A stretch of 64,000 nucleotides of DNA, from the NCBI RefSeq assembly GCF_004364775.1, contig NZ_SOAL01000001.1, forward strand, positions 124,001-188,000, written 5' to 3'. Positions 1 through 8,085 of this stretch are shown piece by piece; positions within the stretch are counted from its first letter, which is position 1; every line of letters starts with the position of its first letter. The notes beneath the pieces are model-generated. The model searched no databases. It saw only the letters and a list, made by a program, of their open reading frames with translations, and was not told the DNA's origin. Origin of the DNA: Comamonas sp. JUb58. GTDB taxonomy: Bacteria > Pseudomonadota > Gammaproteobacteria > Burkholderiales > Burkholderiaceae_C. The translations under genes were made by a program, and so were the position numbers.

Positions 1-2179
1 GGTAGCAGCAACTGCCGGCGTAGAGAATCGACTCGGCCGGGTAGTTGGGATCGGCAATGCCACCGCCCTCTTGTTGGATGCGGTACAGCGCAAAGGCTGT
101 GTTCAGCTTGCCGTCCAGGATCTCCCCCTTCACCCCCAACTCCACATTGGAGCCGCGCACCGGTGCCAGCCCCGTGCCCGGGGCAGGTCCGGCCTTCAGG
201 TTGGCCTGGGGCCGGTAGATTTCCGCATAGCTGGCATAGGCGGTCCACGAAGGGTTCAGGTCATAGACCAGGCCGGCAAACGGCGTGACCTTGGTGGGCT
301 CGTCGTAGCGCGTAGCGGCGGCCAGGGTCCAGGGCGCTGTGGGGTCGAGCGCGCCGCTGCTGTTGACCCGGTTCCAGTACTGCTGGTCATATTTGAAGCG
401 GTTGACTCGCGCACCCACGACCAGCTTGGTGCGGTCGGCAATCTCCAGCCGCAAGGTGCCGTAGGCACCGATCTGGCGCTGCTTGTTGGGGTTGTAGTCA
501 CGTGTCCATCCGTTGGCCGTAGGCTCCTGCCACAGGCTGGTGTCGAGGTTGAACACATCGACGGGCTGGCCCACCACATTGGTGGCATAGGTGCTGCCCT
601 TCCAGCGGCTGGTGATGTCCTGGGCATCCACGCCCAGCAGCACCTCGTGCGTACGGCCCAGCAGATCGAATGCACCGCTCAGGTTCACATCGATCAGGTT
701 CTGCTCGTTCTGGTACCACTGCGGCGTACCACCCCAGTAGTGGCCCAGCCCGGTCAGCGGATCGACGGCTCCAAAGCCGAAAGCACCCCATGCGCTGCCC
801 TGCTGACGCGCCTGGGTCGCATTGGCACGCAAGGTCCAGCGGTCGGCCAGCCGCCAGGTGAGCTTGGCAAACAGTTCCTTGGAGGTGCCATTCAAGTACG
901 ACCAGTCGGTGGTGAACCCGGTATTGCGCGGCAAGTGCAGATCGGCGCCATTGCTGTAACGGGGCAGCCAGGAAGTGGTGCCGTTTTCATGGATGTGCTG
1001 GTCGCGTGCGCCAAGCGCCAAGGTGGCGGCCGGTCCCAGGTCGGCTTCCAGCACGCCGTAGAGGAATGGCCGCTCCAGCGACCGGCGATCGACAAAGTAA
1101 TCGCGGTTCTCGTAGGCGATGACGGCGCGGCCGCGCAGCTTGCCATCAAAGGCCAGCGGGCCCGATGCGTCCAGCTCTGTGCGGTAGTTGTTCCAACGCC
1201 CGGCCAATGCGCTGATGCTGTACTGCGGCGTGGCGGTCGGCATCTTGCGCACCAGGTTGACGGCGCCACCGGGGTTGCCGGTGCCGTTGAGCAGGCCGGC
1301 GGCCCCGCGCAGCACTTCGATGCGGTCGTACTCGGCCATGTCATAAGCCACGTTGGCGTAATGGCCAGTGAACATCGGCGCGCCGCCATCGAGCTGGATG
1401 CTCTCGATCTTGAAGCCCCGCGCATACATATCGGGCAAGCGGGTGTTCTGGTCTTGCACGGTGATGCCCACCACCTGTGCCGCAGCCGCGCCCAGGTCCA
1501 CCAGGTTCTGGTCCTCCAGCCGCTGCTTGGTCAGCACCGTAACCGACTGCGGCATCTCCCGCATCGCCTGCGCCGTCTTGCCGATGGTGATGGCATCGCT
1601 GGTGTAGGAGCCCGTGCCCTCGGTCTCGCCCAGCCGCCTGGCCTGCACCCGCACCTCGCGCAAGGTGTAGTCGCCGGGCGCAGCGGCAGGCGCTGCTTCT
1701 GGCGTATCAGCATCGCTGTCGGCCTCGGCCTTGGATGCGGCCAATACCGTCAGCGTGCCGCTGGGCGTTAGCGCCAGGCGCAGGCCGCTGCCCTGCAGCG
1801 CCTGCTGGGCAGCGTCTTCCACCGTCAGCTGGGCGTTGATGGCGGGGGCCTGGCGACCGGCCAGCAGGCGCGGGTCGGCGCTGATCGAGCGGCCGCCTTC
1901 GCGCGCAATGCGGGCCAGGGTATCGGCCAGCGGTGCAGCCGGCAGCGACCAGGCCCTGGCGGCCGCAGAAGGCTGGGCAGCGCCAGGCGCCGCAGCAGTT
2001 GTGCTGGCGGGCTGCGCCCAGCTGGTGGAGGGCAGCAGGCTGCCGCCCAGCAGCAGTGCGCCCAAGGTGGCGGCCAGCGGATGCAGCGGCAAACGGGGCC
2101 GGCGGAGGGAGCGAACCAGGGGACGGCAAGAAGGGGATGGCGAGGATGTCATGGATAGCGGTCGATAAGGGATAAACAT
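1..2179 (-). CDS. TonB-dependent siderophore receptor with STN signalling domain (3' end outside window)
   Basis: Outer-membrane receptor of the FecA/FpvA/FoxA transducer type, predicted to import a ferric siderophore and to signal its presence to the FecR/FecI pair encoded just upstream. About 726 codons are visible and the C-terminal barrel end is missing at the window edge. The N-terminus has a signal peptide ending around SWA|Q, then a secretin/TonB short N-terminal (STN) region (AAPLADTLARIAREGG..., roughly residues 70-125), a plug with GTGSYTSDAITIGKT and RIEVLRGAAGLLNGTGNPGG, then beta-barrel repeats. I chose the ATG at 2177-2179 because AGAGGG lies about 9 bases upstream; an in-frame ATG at 2152 is the alternative. 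The substrate cannot be told from sequence. Confidence 0.88.
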   Translation of the reverse strand, partial: MFIPYRPLSMTSSPSPSCRPLVRSLRRPRLPLHPLAATLGALLLGGSLLPSTSWAQPASTTAAAPGAAQPSAAARAWSLPAAPLADTLARIAREGGRSISADPRLLAGRQAPAINAQLTVEDAAQQALQGSGLRLALTPSGTLTVLAASKAEADSDADTPEAAPAAAPGDYTLREVRVQARRLGETEGTGSYTSDAITIGKTAQAMREMPQSVTVLTKQRLEDQNLVDLGAAAAQVVGITVQDQNTRLPDMYARGFKIESIQLDGGAPMFTGHYANVAYDMAEYDRIEVLRGAAGLLNGTGNPGGAVNLVRKMPTATPQYSISALAGRWNNYRTELDASGPLAFDGKLRGRAVIAYENRDYFVDRRSLERPFLYGVLEADLGPAATLALGARDQHIHENGTTSWLPRYSNGADLHLPRNTGFTTDWSYLNGTSKELFAKLTWRLADRWTLRANATQARQQGSAWGAFGFGAVDPLTGLGHYWGGTPQWYQNEQNLIDVNLSGAFDLLGRTHEVLLGVDAQDITSRWKGSTYATNVVGQPVDVFNLDTSLWQEPTANGWTRDYNPNKQRQIGAYGTLRLEIADRTKLVVGARVNRFKYDQQYWNRVNSSGALDPTAPWTLAAATRYDEPTKVTPFAGLVYDLNPSWTAYASYAEIYRPQANLKAGPAPGTGLAPVRGSNVELGVKGEILDGKLNTAFALYRIQQEGGGIADPNYPAESILYAGSCCY

Positions 2180-2261
2180 GTCTTCATCCCTCTTGTGCAA
2201 CGAGGACCGCAAAATCCCTCAGCTTGCGCAAAATATTTTTTCTGCGAAGAGTGCCCGCCGC

Positions 2262-3284
2262 TCAATCCGCGTTGTCGCGCAAGCCGATCAGGGTGAGCCA
2301 GCTGCCCCAGTGCCGCACGGTGACCGGCTGGGTATCGACCAGGTCCTGCAACACCCGCTGCGGGTCATCGAGCGAGAACACGCCAAAGATCGGCAGCTGC
2401 GCCGCCTCGGGGCTGATGCGCAGCACACCCGGCATATAGGGGCGCAGCGCATCCACCACCAGCGCCAAGGGCTGGTTGCGCACATCGATCACGCCCTGGG
2501 CCCAGGCGTCGGCGGCCAGGCCTGGCGCCTCCAGTGCAATGTGGTCATCGCCAAAGCGTGCCGCCTCACCGGCCTGCAGCACTTGTTCCAGCCCACTGCG
2601 CGTGGTGATGCGCACACTGTGCTCCAGCACCTGCACCAGGGTCTGGCCCAGCGCGTCGAGCTGCCGCACCATGAAGTGGGTGCCCAGGGCCTGTACCCTG
2701 CCCTGCGCGCTTTGCACCACAAAGGGCCGGTCAGCGCCCAAGGGTGCGACCTTGGCCAACACGGCACCGGCACGCAAATGCAGCAAGCGCAGGCTGGCGC
2801 TGTAGCGGATATCCAGCGCCGAGCGCGCATCGAGCAGCAGCTCGCTGCCATCGGGCAGGCGCTGGGCCAAACGCTCGGCGGTGCGGGTGCTGAGATCGGC
2901 CACCAGCGCCTGCCAGGGGCTTTGCCGGTAGGCCAGCACAGCGGCGGTGGCGCTGCCCAACACGACGGCCAGGCTGCCACGCAGCACGCGCCGGCGCGAT
3001 GCGCTGGGCACAGGTGCCAGCAAGGCCTGGCGCCCTAGCTGCGCGGCCGGCCCGGCATCCCGCATCTGCGCCAGCGCGCCAGCAACACCGCCCGTGCTGC
3101 CCGCGCCAACGGCCCCGGCACCCAGGCGGGATTGCAAGGCATCCCAGGCTGGCGGGTGCGCGGCATCGGCCTGCAGCCAGGCCTCAAAGGCCTGGTGGTC
3201 GCTGGCACTGGTCTGGCCGGAGCCGAGCTTGACCAGCCAGTCAATCGCCTGGTCGGTGGCGCTGTCGATGCTGCGTGCCTTCAC
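2262..3284 (-). CDS. FecR-type anti-sigma/transmembrane regulator
   Basis: Inner-membrane sensor that should relay receptor occupancy to the ECF sigma factor encoded by the preceding gene. The 340-residue protein has the N-terminal FecR domain (DQAIDWLVKLGSGQTSASDHQAFEAWL, with the conserved W spacing), a single membrane segment near residues 95-115, and a periplasmic FecR domain with LPDGSELLLDARSALDI and ALGTHFMVR. It starts with GTG, and that GTG shares four bases (GTGA) with the sigma gene stop, so the two are translationally coupled. The segment before the membrane helix reads SRRRVLRG, a twin-arginine-like motif. The receptor start follows after an 82-base gap. Confidence 0.9.
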   Translation of the reverse strand: MKARSIDSATDQAIDWLVKLGSGQTSASDHQAFEAWLQADAAHPPAWDALQSRLGAGAVGAGSTGGVAGALAQMRDAGPAAQLGRQALLAPVPSASRRRVLRGSLAVVLGSATAAVLAYRQSPWQALVADLSTRTAERLAQRLPDGSELLLDARSALDIRYSASLRLLHLRAGAVLAKVAPLGADRPFVVQSAQGRVQALGTHFMVRQLDALGQTLVQVLEHSVRITTRSGLEQVLQAGEAARFGDDHIALEAPGLAADAWAQGVIDVRNQPLALVVDALRPYMPGVLRISPEAAQLPIFGVFSLDDPQRVLQDLVDTQPVTVRHWGSWLTLIGLRDNAD

Positions 3285-3796
3285 GTGCGGGGCTCGTCCA
3301 GCATGTAGAGGTGAACAAAGGCCTGCCTCACATAGCGCTCCACCGATGCCACGGAGACACCCATGCTCTGGGCGATCTCGCTGTGCTTGAGACCATCGAG
3401 CTGGCGCAGCAAAAAGGCCTGCCGCACCTTGGCCGGCAGGCCCTGCAACGCGCGGTCCAAGGTCTCCACCGCCTCGCGTACCAGGGCATAGTCCTCGGCC
3501 GACAAGGCCAGCGCCTGCGGCTGGGCAGCCAGCGCATCCAGCCAGGCCTGCTCCAGCTCACGCCGGCGCCAGAACTCATACAGCACGCGCTGCGCCAAGG
3601 TGGTGAGGTAGGCACGCGGCTCCAGCAGCGCGGCGGCCTGGCCGCCCAGCATCAGGCGCACAAAGGTGTCATGCGCCAGATCGCTGGCCTGGTGCGTATC
3701 GCCCAGACGGCGCCGCAGCCAAGCCCGCAGCCAGCCATGGTGGTCGGCATAGAGCATGGCAACTTCGGGGTGCTGGCAAGAGGCTGGGGGCGGCAT
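3281..3796 (-). CDS. ECF RNA polymerase sigma factor, FecI type
   Basis: Extracytoplasmic-function sigma factor predicted to transcribe the adjacent receptor gene. Sigma region 2 is seen in LYADHHGWLRAWLRRRLGDTHQASDLAHDTFVRLM and region 4 in LPAKVRQAFLLRQLDGLKHSEIAQSMGVSVASVERYV, both typical of FecI. The open frame extends to a TTG at 3841, but that codon abuts the Fur-like palindrome, so I prefer the ATG at 3796, giving 171 residues. No convincing ribosome site is seen for this ATG. An AGGAGG lies about 36 bases upstream of it, so an intermediate TTG near 3817 is possible. It leads the first cassette. Confidence 0.9.
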   Translation of the reverse strand: MPPPASCQHPEVAMLYADHHGWLRAWLRRRLGDTHQASDLAHDTFVRLMLGGQAAALLEPRAYLTTLAQRVLYEFWRRRELEQAWLDALAAQPQALALSAEDYALVREAVETLDRALQGLPAKVRQAFLLRQLDGLKHSEIAQSMGVSVASVERYVRQAFVHLYMLDEPRT

Positions 3797-3841
3797 GGAC
3801 AGGGAGAAAAGGGACAAAGGTGAAGCCGGGCCCCTCCTCAA

Positions 3842-3860
3842 ACAAGAATCATTCTTAATA
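3842..3860 (-). promoter_or_regulatory. Fur-box-like operator upstream of first fecI-type gene
   Basis: Perfect 13-base inverted repeat AAGAATCATTCTT at 3844-3856, about 48 bases before the preferred ATG of the sigma gene. The same palindrome occurs at the same place before the other two sigma genes (7987-7999 and 12336-12348). It resembles the AT-rich inverted hexamers of Fur boxes. That Fur binds here is inference. Confidence 0.7.
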
Positions 3861-3898
3861 AATTGTACCCAGATCCCAAAGCCGTGCGGGCGCCTGCG

Positions 3899-6382
3899 TC
3901 AATAGCTGGCGCGCAGCACCAGCGATACGTTCCGGGGTGTACCGAAATAGTTGCGGCTGGCGGTGGTGCCCAGGGTTTCGACGTAGCGGCGATCGAACAG
4001 ATTGTTCAGCGACAGCGCGGCCGACAGGTGGCGGTTGAAGCGGTAGCCCACACGCAGATTGGCCGTGGCAAAACCGCCCTGGCGAATGTCCACCCCGCTG
4101 CTTTGCGTGTACATACGGCTCTGTGCGCTGATACCACCGCCCACGCTCCAGCCCTGCAGCAGACCGCCAAAATCCTGCGGCGCAAAAGCATATTGTGTCG
4201 AGAGCCGGAAGATATGCTTGGGGATGTAGGTCAGCAAGGGCTGGCCCACGTTGGAAGCGTTGCCATCCTTCAGGTATTTGGTGGTGTTGTAGGTGTAGCC
4301 GGCAGAGAGGTTCCAGTTCGAGGCCAGCTTGCCGTTGATCTCGCCCTCGATACCTTGGCTCTGCACCAGTCCAGCGGCGACGTAGCAGGCGCCATTCCAT
4401 GTATCGCAGACATGCGAACCATCCGGATCGGTGACTGAGCGGTTCTTGTCGCGCATGCGGAAGACGGCCAGCGAGGCCTGTAGCTTGCGGTCCATCAATT
4501 CGGCCTTGATACCCGCCTCTGTCTGCCAACCTACGCGCGGCTGCAGGCGCTGGCCGTTCACGTCCTTGTCACCTTGCGGCACAAAGATATCGGCGTAGCT
4601 CATATAGGCACTGACCTGGTCATTGATATCCCAGATCAACCCGCCATAGGGCGTGAACTCGTTGTGCGCCTTGCTGTAGTCGCTCCAGCTGGTGTCGCCT
4701 ATGCTTTGCGAATCGATCAGGAAGCGGGACATCCGTCCCCCAACGACCAGAGTCAGCGGGTCAGCAAGCTTGAGTTGCAGCGAGCCGTAGACGCCGGACT
4801 GGGTCTCGCGTTCCGCAAATGTGGGCTTGCCTTCTGCCAGGTCTGAAGCGGCAATGCTAGGGTTGAACAGATCCATGCCGCTGAAGTATGACCAGGCATA
4901 GCCGCCCTGGATGTCGACCTTGCTGCGGTTGAATCCCAAGGTCAGGCGGTGTTGTCGGCCCAGCAGTTCAAAGGGGCCGCTGATGTTCATGTCGATGTCC
5001 TGGTTTTCCACCGGCCAATTGGTCTTGCGGCCGCTGAAGTCCGTGGTCTGGCTCACCGGGTCCAGTGGAGCAGTGCTCTCCAGGTAGGCAGAGTCGAAAT
5101 TGGTACGCCGCTTACGCAGCGAAACCTTGGCGCGCCAGTCGTCGCCCAGCTTATGCGTCAGCTCGGCTGCAAGCTCGGTGATGGGGTATTCCCAGCGCTG
5201 CCAGTCTGCGCCGACCGACGCCGACCGCGACACATCCAGAAAGCTGCCATCGGCATAAGTAGGCAGGCCCGCTGAGCGCCCTGTCAACTTGCTCTTCTGG
5301 TGGGTGGCAGTGAGCGACAGCATGGTGCTGGGGGTCAGGTCCCAGTCCAGCGTGCCATAGGCGAGCTGCTGGCGGTTGTGGGCCGAGCGGTAGTGGAAAT
5401 CGCGGTCCTCAGCGGCCAGCACCATGCGTCCGCGCAAGCTGCCCACTTCGTTGAGCGGACCGGTGATGTCGAGCTCGGAGCGGTGGTTGTTCCAGGATCC
5501 GGCAGACAGCATGACGGATGCCTGCAATTGGTCCAGCGGACCCTTGCGAACCAGATTGACCGTGCCGCCTGGCTCCCCCGAGCCCTGCAACAGGCCCGCG
5601 GGTCCGCGCAACACCTCAATACGGTCATAGACGGCTGTATCGAGCTGCTTGTAGCCATTGATGATCTGGCGGCCTGCGGGCACACCGTCGTACTGCGCGT
5701 TCATCGTGTAGCCACGGCTGTAGAAAACGGCCGTGCCTTCGCCTTGAGAGACGGCAGAGATACCGGTAACCGAACGCAGTGCATCCTCCACCGTGGTCAG
5801 GTTCTGATCCTCCATGCGCTGGCGGGTGACGACCGAGATGGACTGCGCTGTTTCGCGCAGGCCCTGTACCGTCTTACCCAGGGTGATGCCCTGCGCCGCA
5901 TAGGAGCCTGAACCTTCGGTGGCGGCATCGCGCACCGCCTGCGCCTGGACCCGCACTTCCGACAACGTGGTCTCGCCCTCAACCGTCGCAGCCGCTGGCA
6001 CAGGGCGCTGCTGCAAGGTATAGCGACCGGCCGAGGTCTGCACCATGACCAGACCACTGCCAGCCAGCAGCCTTTGCAGCGCCATCTGCGGTGTGAAGCT
6101 GCCAGACAGGGCGGGACTGTGCTGGCCCTGCGTCAGCGCCGGATCGAAGGACAGCGCAATGCCAGCCGCAGCCGCTACCTCGGACACGGTGCGGCCCAGC
6201 GGGCCAGCGGCAAGCTCATAGCGCTGGGTGGGCTCCAGAGCTGCGCCAGAGGCTGTCGCCTCCTGGGCTGCCTGCACACTGCCGGCCAACAACAAGCCAC
6301 TTAGCAGGGCCAGTCGAACGGCATGCGAGACGGGCCTCAGTCGTGCAGAGAAGGGAGGGAGAGACAGGGGGCAAGCAGACAT
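3899..6382 (-). CDS. TonB-dependent siderophore receptor with STN signalling domain
   Basis: Second transducer-type outer-membrane receptor. From the ATG at 6382 it is 827 residues. AAGGA lies 8 bases upstream of this ATG, which decided the start over the TTG at 6403 and the ATG at 6391. A signal peptide (ALLSGLLLAGSVQA|A) is followed by the STN domain (YELAAGPLGRTVSEVAAAAGIALSFDPALT), a plug with GTSGQ-like features (GSYAAQGITLGKTVQGLRETAQSISVVT; IEVLRGPAGLLQGSGEPGG), and a barrel ending in LNNLFDRRYVETLG...VSLVLRASY, with the expected terminal aromatic. It is the third gene of a sigma-FecR-receptor cassette. It probably recognises a ferric siderophore such as a hydroxamate; the ligand is unknown. 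Confidence 0.92.
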   Translation of the reverse strand: MSACPLSLPPFSARLRPVSHAVRLALLSGLLLAGSVQAAQEATASGAALEPTQRYELAAGPLGRTVSEVAAAAGIALSFDPALTQGQHSPALSGSFTPQMALQRLLAGSGLVMVQTSAGRYTLQQRPVPAAATVEGETTLSEVRVQAQAVRDAATEGSGSYAAQGITLGKTVQGLRETAQSISVVTRQRMEDQNLTTVEDALRSVTGISAVSQGEGTAVFYSRGYTMNAQYDGVPAGRQIINGYKQLDTAVYDRIEVLRGPAGLLQGSGEPGGTVNLVRKGPLDQLQASVMLSAGSWNNHRSELDITGPLNEVGSLRGRMVLAAEDRDFHYRSAHNRQQLAYGTLDWDLTPSTMLSLTATHQKSKLTGRSAGLPTYADGSFLDVSRSASVGADWQRWEYPITELAAELTHKLGDDWRAKVSLRKRRTNFDSAYLESTAPLDPVSQTTDFSGRKTNWPVENQDIDMNISGPFELLGRQHRLTLGFNRSKVDIQGGYAWSYFSGMDLFNPSIAASDLAEGKPTFAERETQSGVYGSLQLKLADPLTLVVGGRMSRFLIDSQSIGDTSWSDYSKAHNEFTPYGGLIWDINDQVSAYMSYADIFVPQGDKDVNGQRLQPRVGWQTEAGIKAELMDRKLQASLAVFRMRDKNRSVTDPDGSHVCDTWNGACYVAAGLVQSQGIEGEINGKLASNWNLSAGYTYNTTKYLKDGNASNVGQPLLTYIPKHIFRLSTQYAFAPQDFGGLLQGWSVGGGISAQSRMYTQSSGVDIRQGGFATANLRVGYRFNRHLSAALSLNNLFDRRYVETLGTTASRNYFGTPRNVSLVLRASY

Positions 6383-6470
6383 AGACAGCATCCTTGTTGG
6401 CAAAAAGTGAAGGGTTCACTGCACTTGCCAAACAAGGCGCCAAAAAGTCTCAGCACTAACGCATTTATTT

Positions 6471-7424
6471 TCAAGAATCGCGGGTCACCGTTACCCAATA
6501 GCCACCCAAACGGCGGTGGATGGCCACGCCATAGGTCTGGGCCAGCATGGCCAAGGCACTGTCGGTATCAGCCAGCGGATAGGCACCAGAGACCAAGATC
6601 TGCGCCACTTCAGCGCTGCATTGCAGCAGGCCTTGCCGGTAACGCCCAAGCTCGGCGCAAACCTCGGCCAGCGGCATCGCGTCAGCCACCAGCATGCCCT
6701 GCACCCATGCCTGGGGCCTAGCGGGCACCACGGGGCCGGCACCGCGCGCATCCAACAGGATCGCGCTGCCAGCAGCTACCACCTGCACGGGCGCAGACGC
6801 ACTGCGCGGACTCACCTCCACCGCGCCTTGGCTTACCGCCAGATGCACAGAGCGACCACTATCGATATCACGCACGCTGAAGCGTGTGCCCAATGCCCGC
6901 AATCGCCCCTGTGCGGTAGCCACCAGCAGCGGCCGGTTGCGTCCGCTAGGGTCCGGTGCCGTTTCCAAAAAGATGGCACCTTGTTTGAGGCTCAGCAAGC
7001 GCTGCTGGTCATCGAACGCCACCCACACTCGGGCACCAGCATCCAGCAGCAGGCGGCTGCCGTCGGCCAACAGCACGCGGCGCTGCTGACTGCCCTCGGC
7101 ACGCAGCTCGCCCGCCTGCTCTGCCAAAACACGCCAGCCCAGCCAACCCGCTGGCACCACAGTCAGCAAAGCAGCCATACGCAGCACTGCTGCTCGGCGC
7201 TTGGGAGCCGCCAGCCGGTCACGGCGACCGAGTGCAGGCATGGCGACCTCCGCAGGCAAGCCGCCCAGTTTGTCCATCAGCAACTGGGCCCGCATCCAGG
7301 CTGCTGCATGGGCGGCGCTCGTCTGTTTCCAGCGCTCCAGGTCGGCATGCTCAGCAGCGCTCAATCCGCCATCATGCAGGCGCACCAGCCAGTCTGCAGC
7401 CTCATCCAGAATATGGGCTTGCAT
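6471..7424 (-). CDS. FecR-type anti-sigma/transmembrane regulator
   Basis: Second FecR. The N-terminal domain reads ILDEAADWLVRLHDGGLSAAEHADLERWKQTSAAHAAAW. A membrane helix follows (LRMAALLTVVPAGWLGW), then the periplasmic FecR domain with LADGSRLLLDAGARVWV and ALGTRFSVRDI. The ATG at 7424 sits two bases after the sigma gene stop. An in-frame ATG at 7448 would overlap the sigma gene by 22 bases, and I could not find a better ribosome site for it. Its role is to carry the signal from the receptor at 3899-6382 to the sigma factor. Confidence 0.9.
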   Translation of the reverse strand: MQAHILDEAADWLVRLHDGGLSAAEHADLERWKQTSAAHAAAWMRAQLLMDKLGGLPAEVAMPALGRRDRLAAPKRRAAVLRMAALLTVVPAGWLGWRVLAEQAGELRAEGSQQRRVLLADGSRLLLDAGARVWVAFDDQQRLLSLKQGAIFLETAPDPSGRNRPLLVATAQGRLRALGTRFSVRDIDSGRSVHLAVSQGAVEVSPRSASAPVQVVAAGSAILLDARGAGPVVPARPQAWVQGMLVADAMPLAEVCAELGRYRQGLLQCSAEVAQILVSGAYPLADTDSALAMLAQTYGVAIHRRLGGYWVTVTRDS

Positions 7425-7426
7425 GC

Positions 7427-7933
7427 TCAGTCCATCAAGGCCAGGCATTGGCGGAAAGCCTGGGCCATGTAGCGCTTGACACTGCTGAGCGAGACGCCCA
7501 GTTGCTCGGCAATGTCGGCATAAGCCAGGCCATCCAGCTGGGAGAGCAAGAATGTGCGGCGCACCACAGGAGGCAAGGTATCGAGCATGGCATCGATCTC
7601 ATGCAAGGCCTCCAGCACCAAGGCCCGCTCCTCGGGCGACGGGGCCAGCGGCTCGGGAAGCTGCGCCAGTGCTTCGAGGTAGGCACGCTCCAAGGCCTGG
7701 CGACGGCACCAGTTGACCAATACGCCCTTGGCGACAGTGGTGACATAAGCACGCGGGGATTCGAGCCGCTGCACCTCCCGCGCTTGCAGGATTCGCATAA
7801 AGGTGTCCTGCGCCAGATCTGCAGCATCAAAGGCATTGCCGACCTTGCGGCGCAACCAAGTTTGCAGCCAGTGGTGGTGGTCGCTGTAAAGGGTGGCAAC
7901 CTGCAGTGTTTGGAGAGGGTCGGCAGCGGGCAT
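7427..7933 (-). CDS. ECF RNA polymerase sigma factor, FecI type
   Basis: Second FecI-like sigma factor, 168 residues from the ATG at 7933. Region 2 is LYSDHHHWLQTWLRRKVGNAFDAADLAQDTFMRIL. Region 4 is LPPVVRRTFLLSQLDGLAYADIAEQLGVSLSSVKRYMAQAF, a clear helix-turn-helix. The frame stays open to a TTG at 7984, next to the Fur-like palindrome at 7987-7999, so the longer form is unlikely. It is expected to direct transcription of the receptor gene at 3899-6382 when that receptor is loaded. Confidence 0.9.
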   Translation of the reverse strand: MPAADPLQTLQVATLYSDHHHWLQTWLRRKVGNAFDAADLAQDTFMRILQAREVQRLESPRAYVTTVAKGVLVNWCRRQALERAYLEALAQLPEPLAPSPEERALVLEALHEIDAMLDTLPPVVRRTFLLSQLDGLAYADIAEQLGVSLSSVKRYMAQAFRQCLALMD

Positions 7934-7984
7934 GGAAAAGGCTTTGGCATGGCGCGTGCCCGCTGCGCAAAGCGCGGCACACAA

Positions 7985-8001
7985 TCAAGAATAATTCTTA
8001 T
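7985..8001 (-). promoter_or_regulatory. Fur-box-like operator upstream of second fecI-type gene
   Basis: Inverted repeat AAGAATAATTCTT at 7987-7999, differing only in the central base from the palindromes at 3844 and 12336. It is about 54 bases before the sigma ATG. The Fur assignment rests on resemblance and on position. Confidence 0.68.
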
Positions 8002-8085
8002 TCAATGGACTGTAGCCGCGCCAAGAAAGCCCAGGCCGCCGTCTTGTGGCGGCTTTGCCTGGCTCCCGCCCTCTTCAGTCTTTGC

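Noticed and set aside
71-1771. A 566-codon plus-strand frame antisense to the first receptor
   Set aside because: It is the mirror of the TonB receptor codon pattern; the minus strand encodes a clear STN-plug-barrel protein over the same bases.
3796-3841. TTG-started N-terminal extensions of the three sigma factors
   Set aside because: In all three cases the TTG abuts the Fur-like palindrome, and the added residues are unlike FecI N-termini. ATG starts downstream give consistent spacing.
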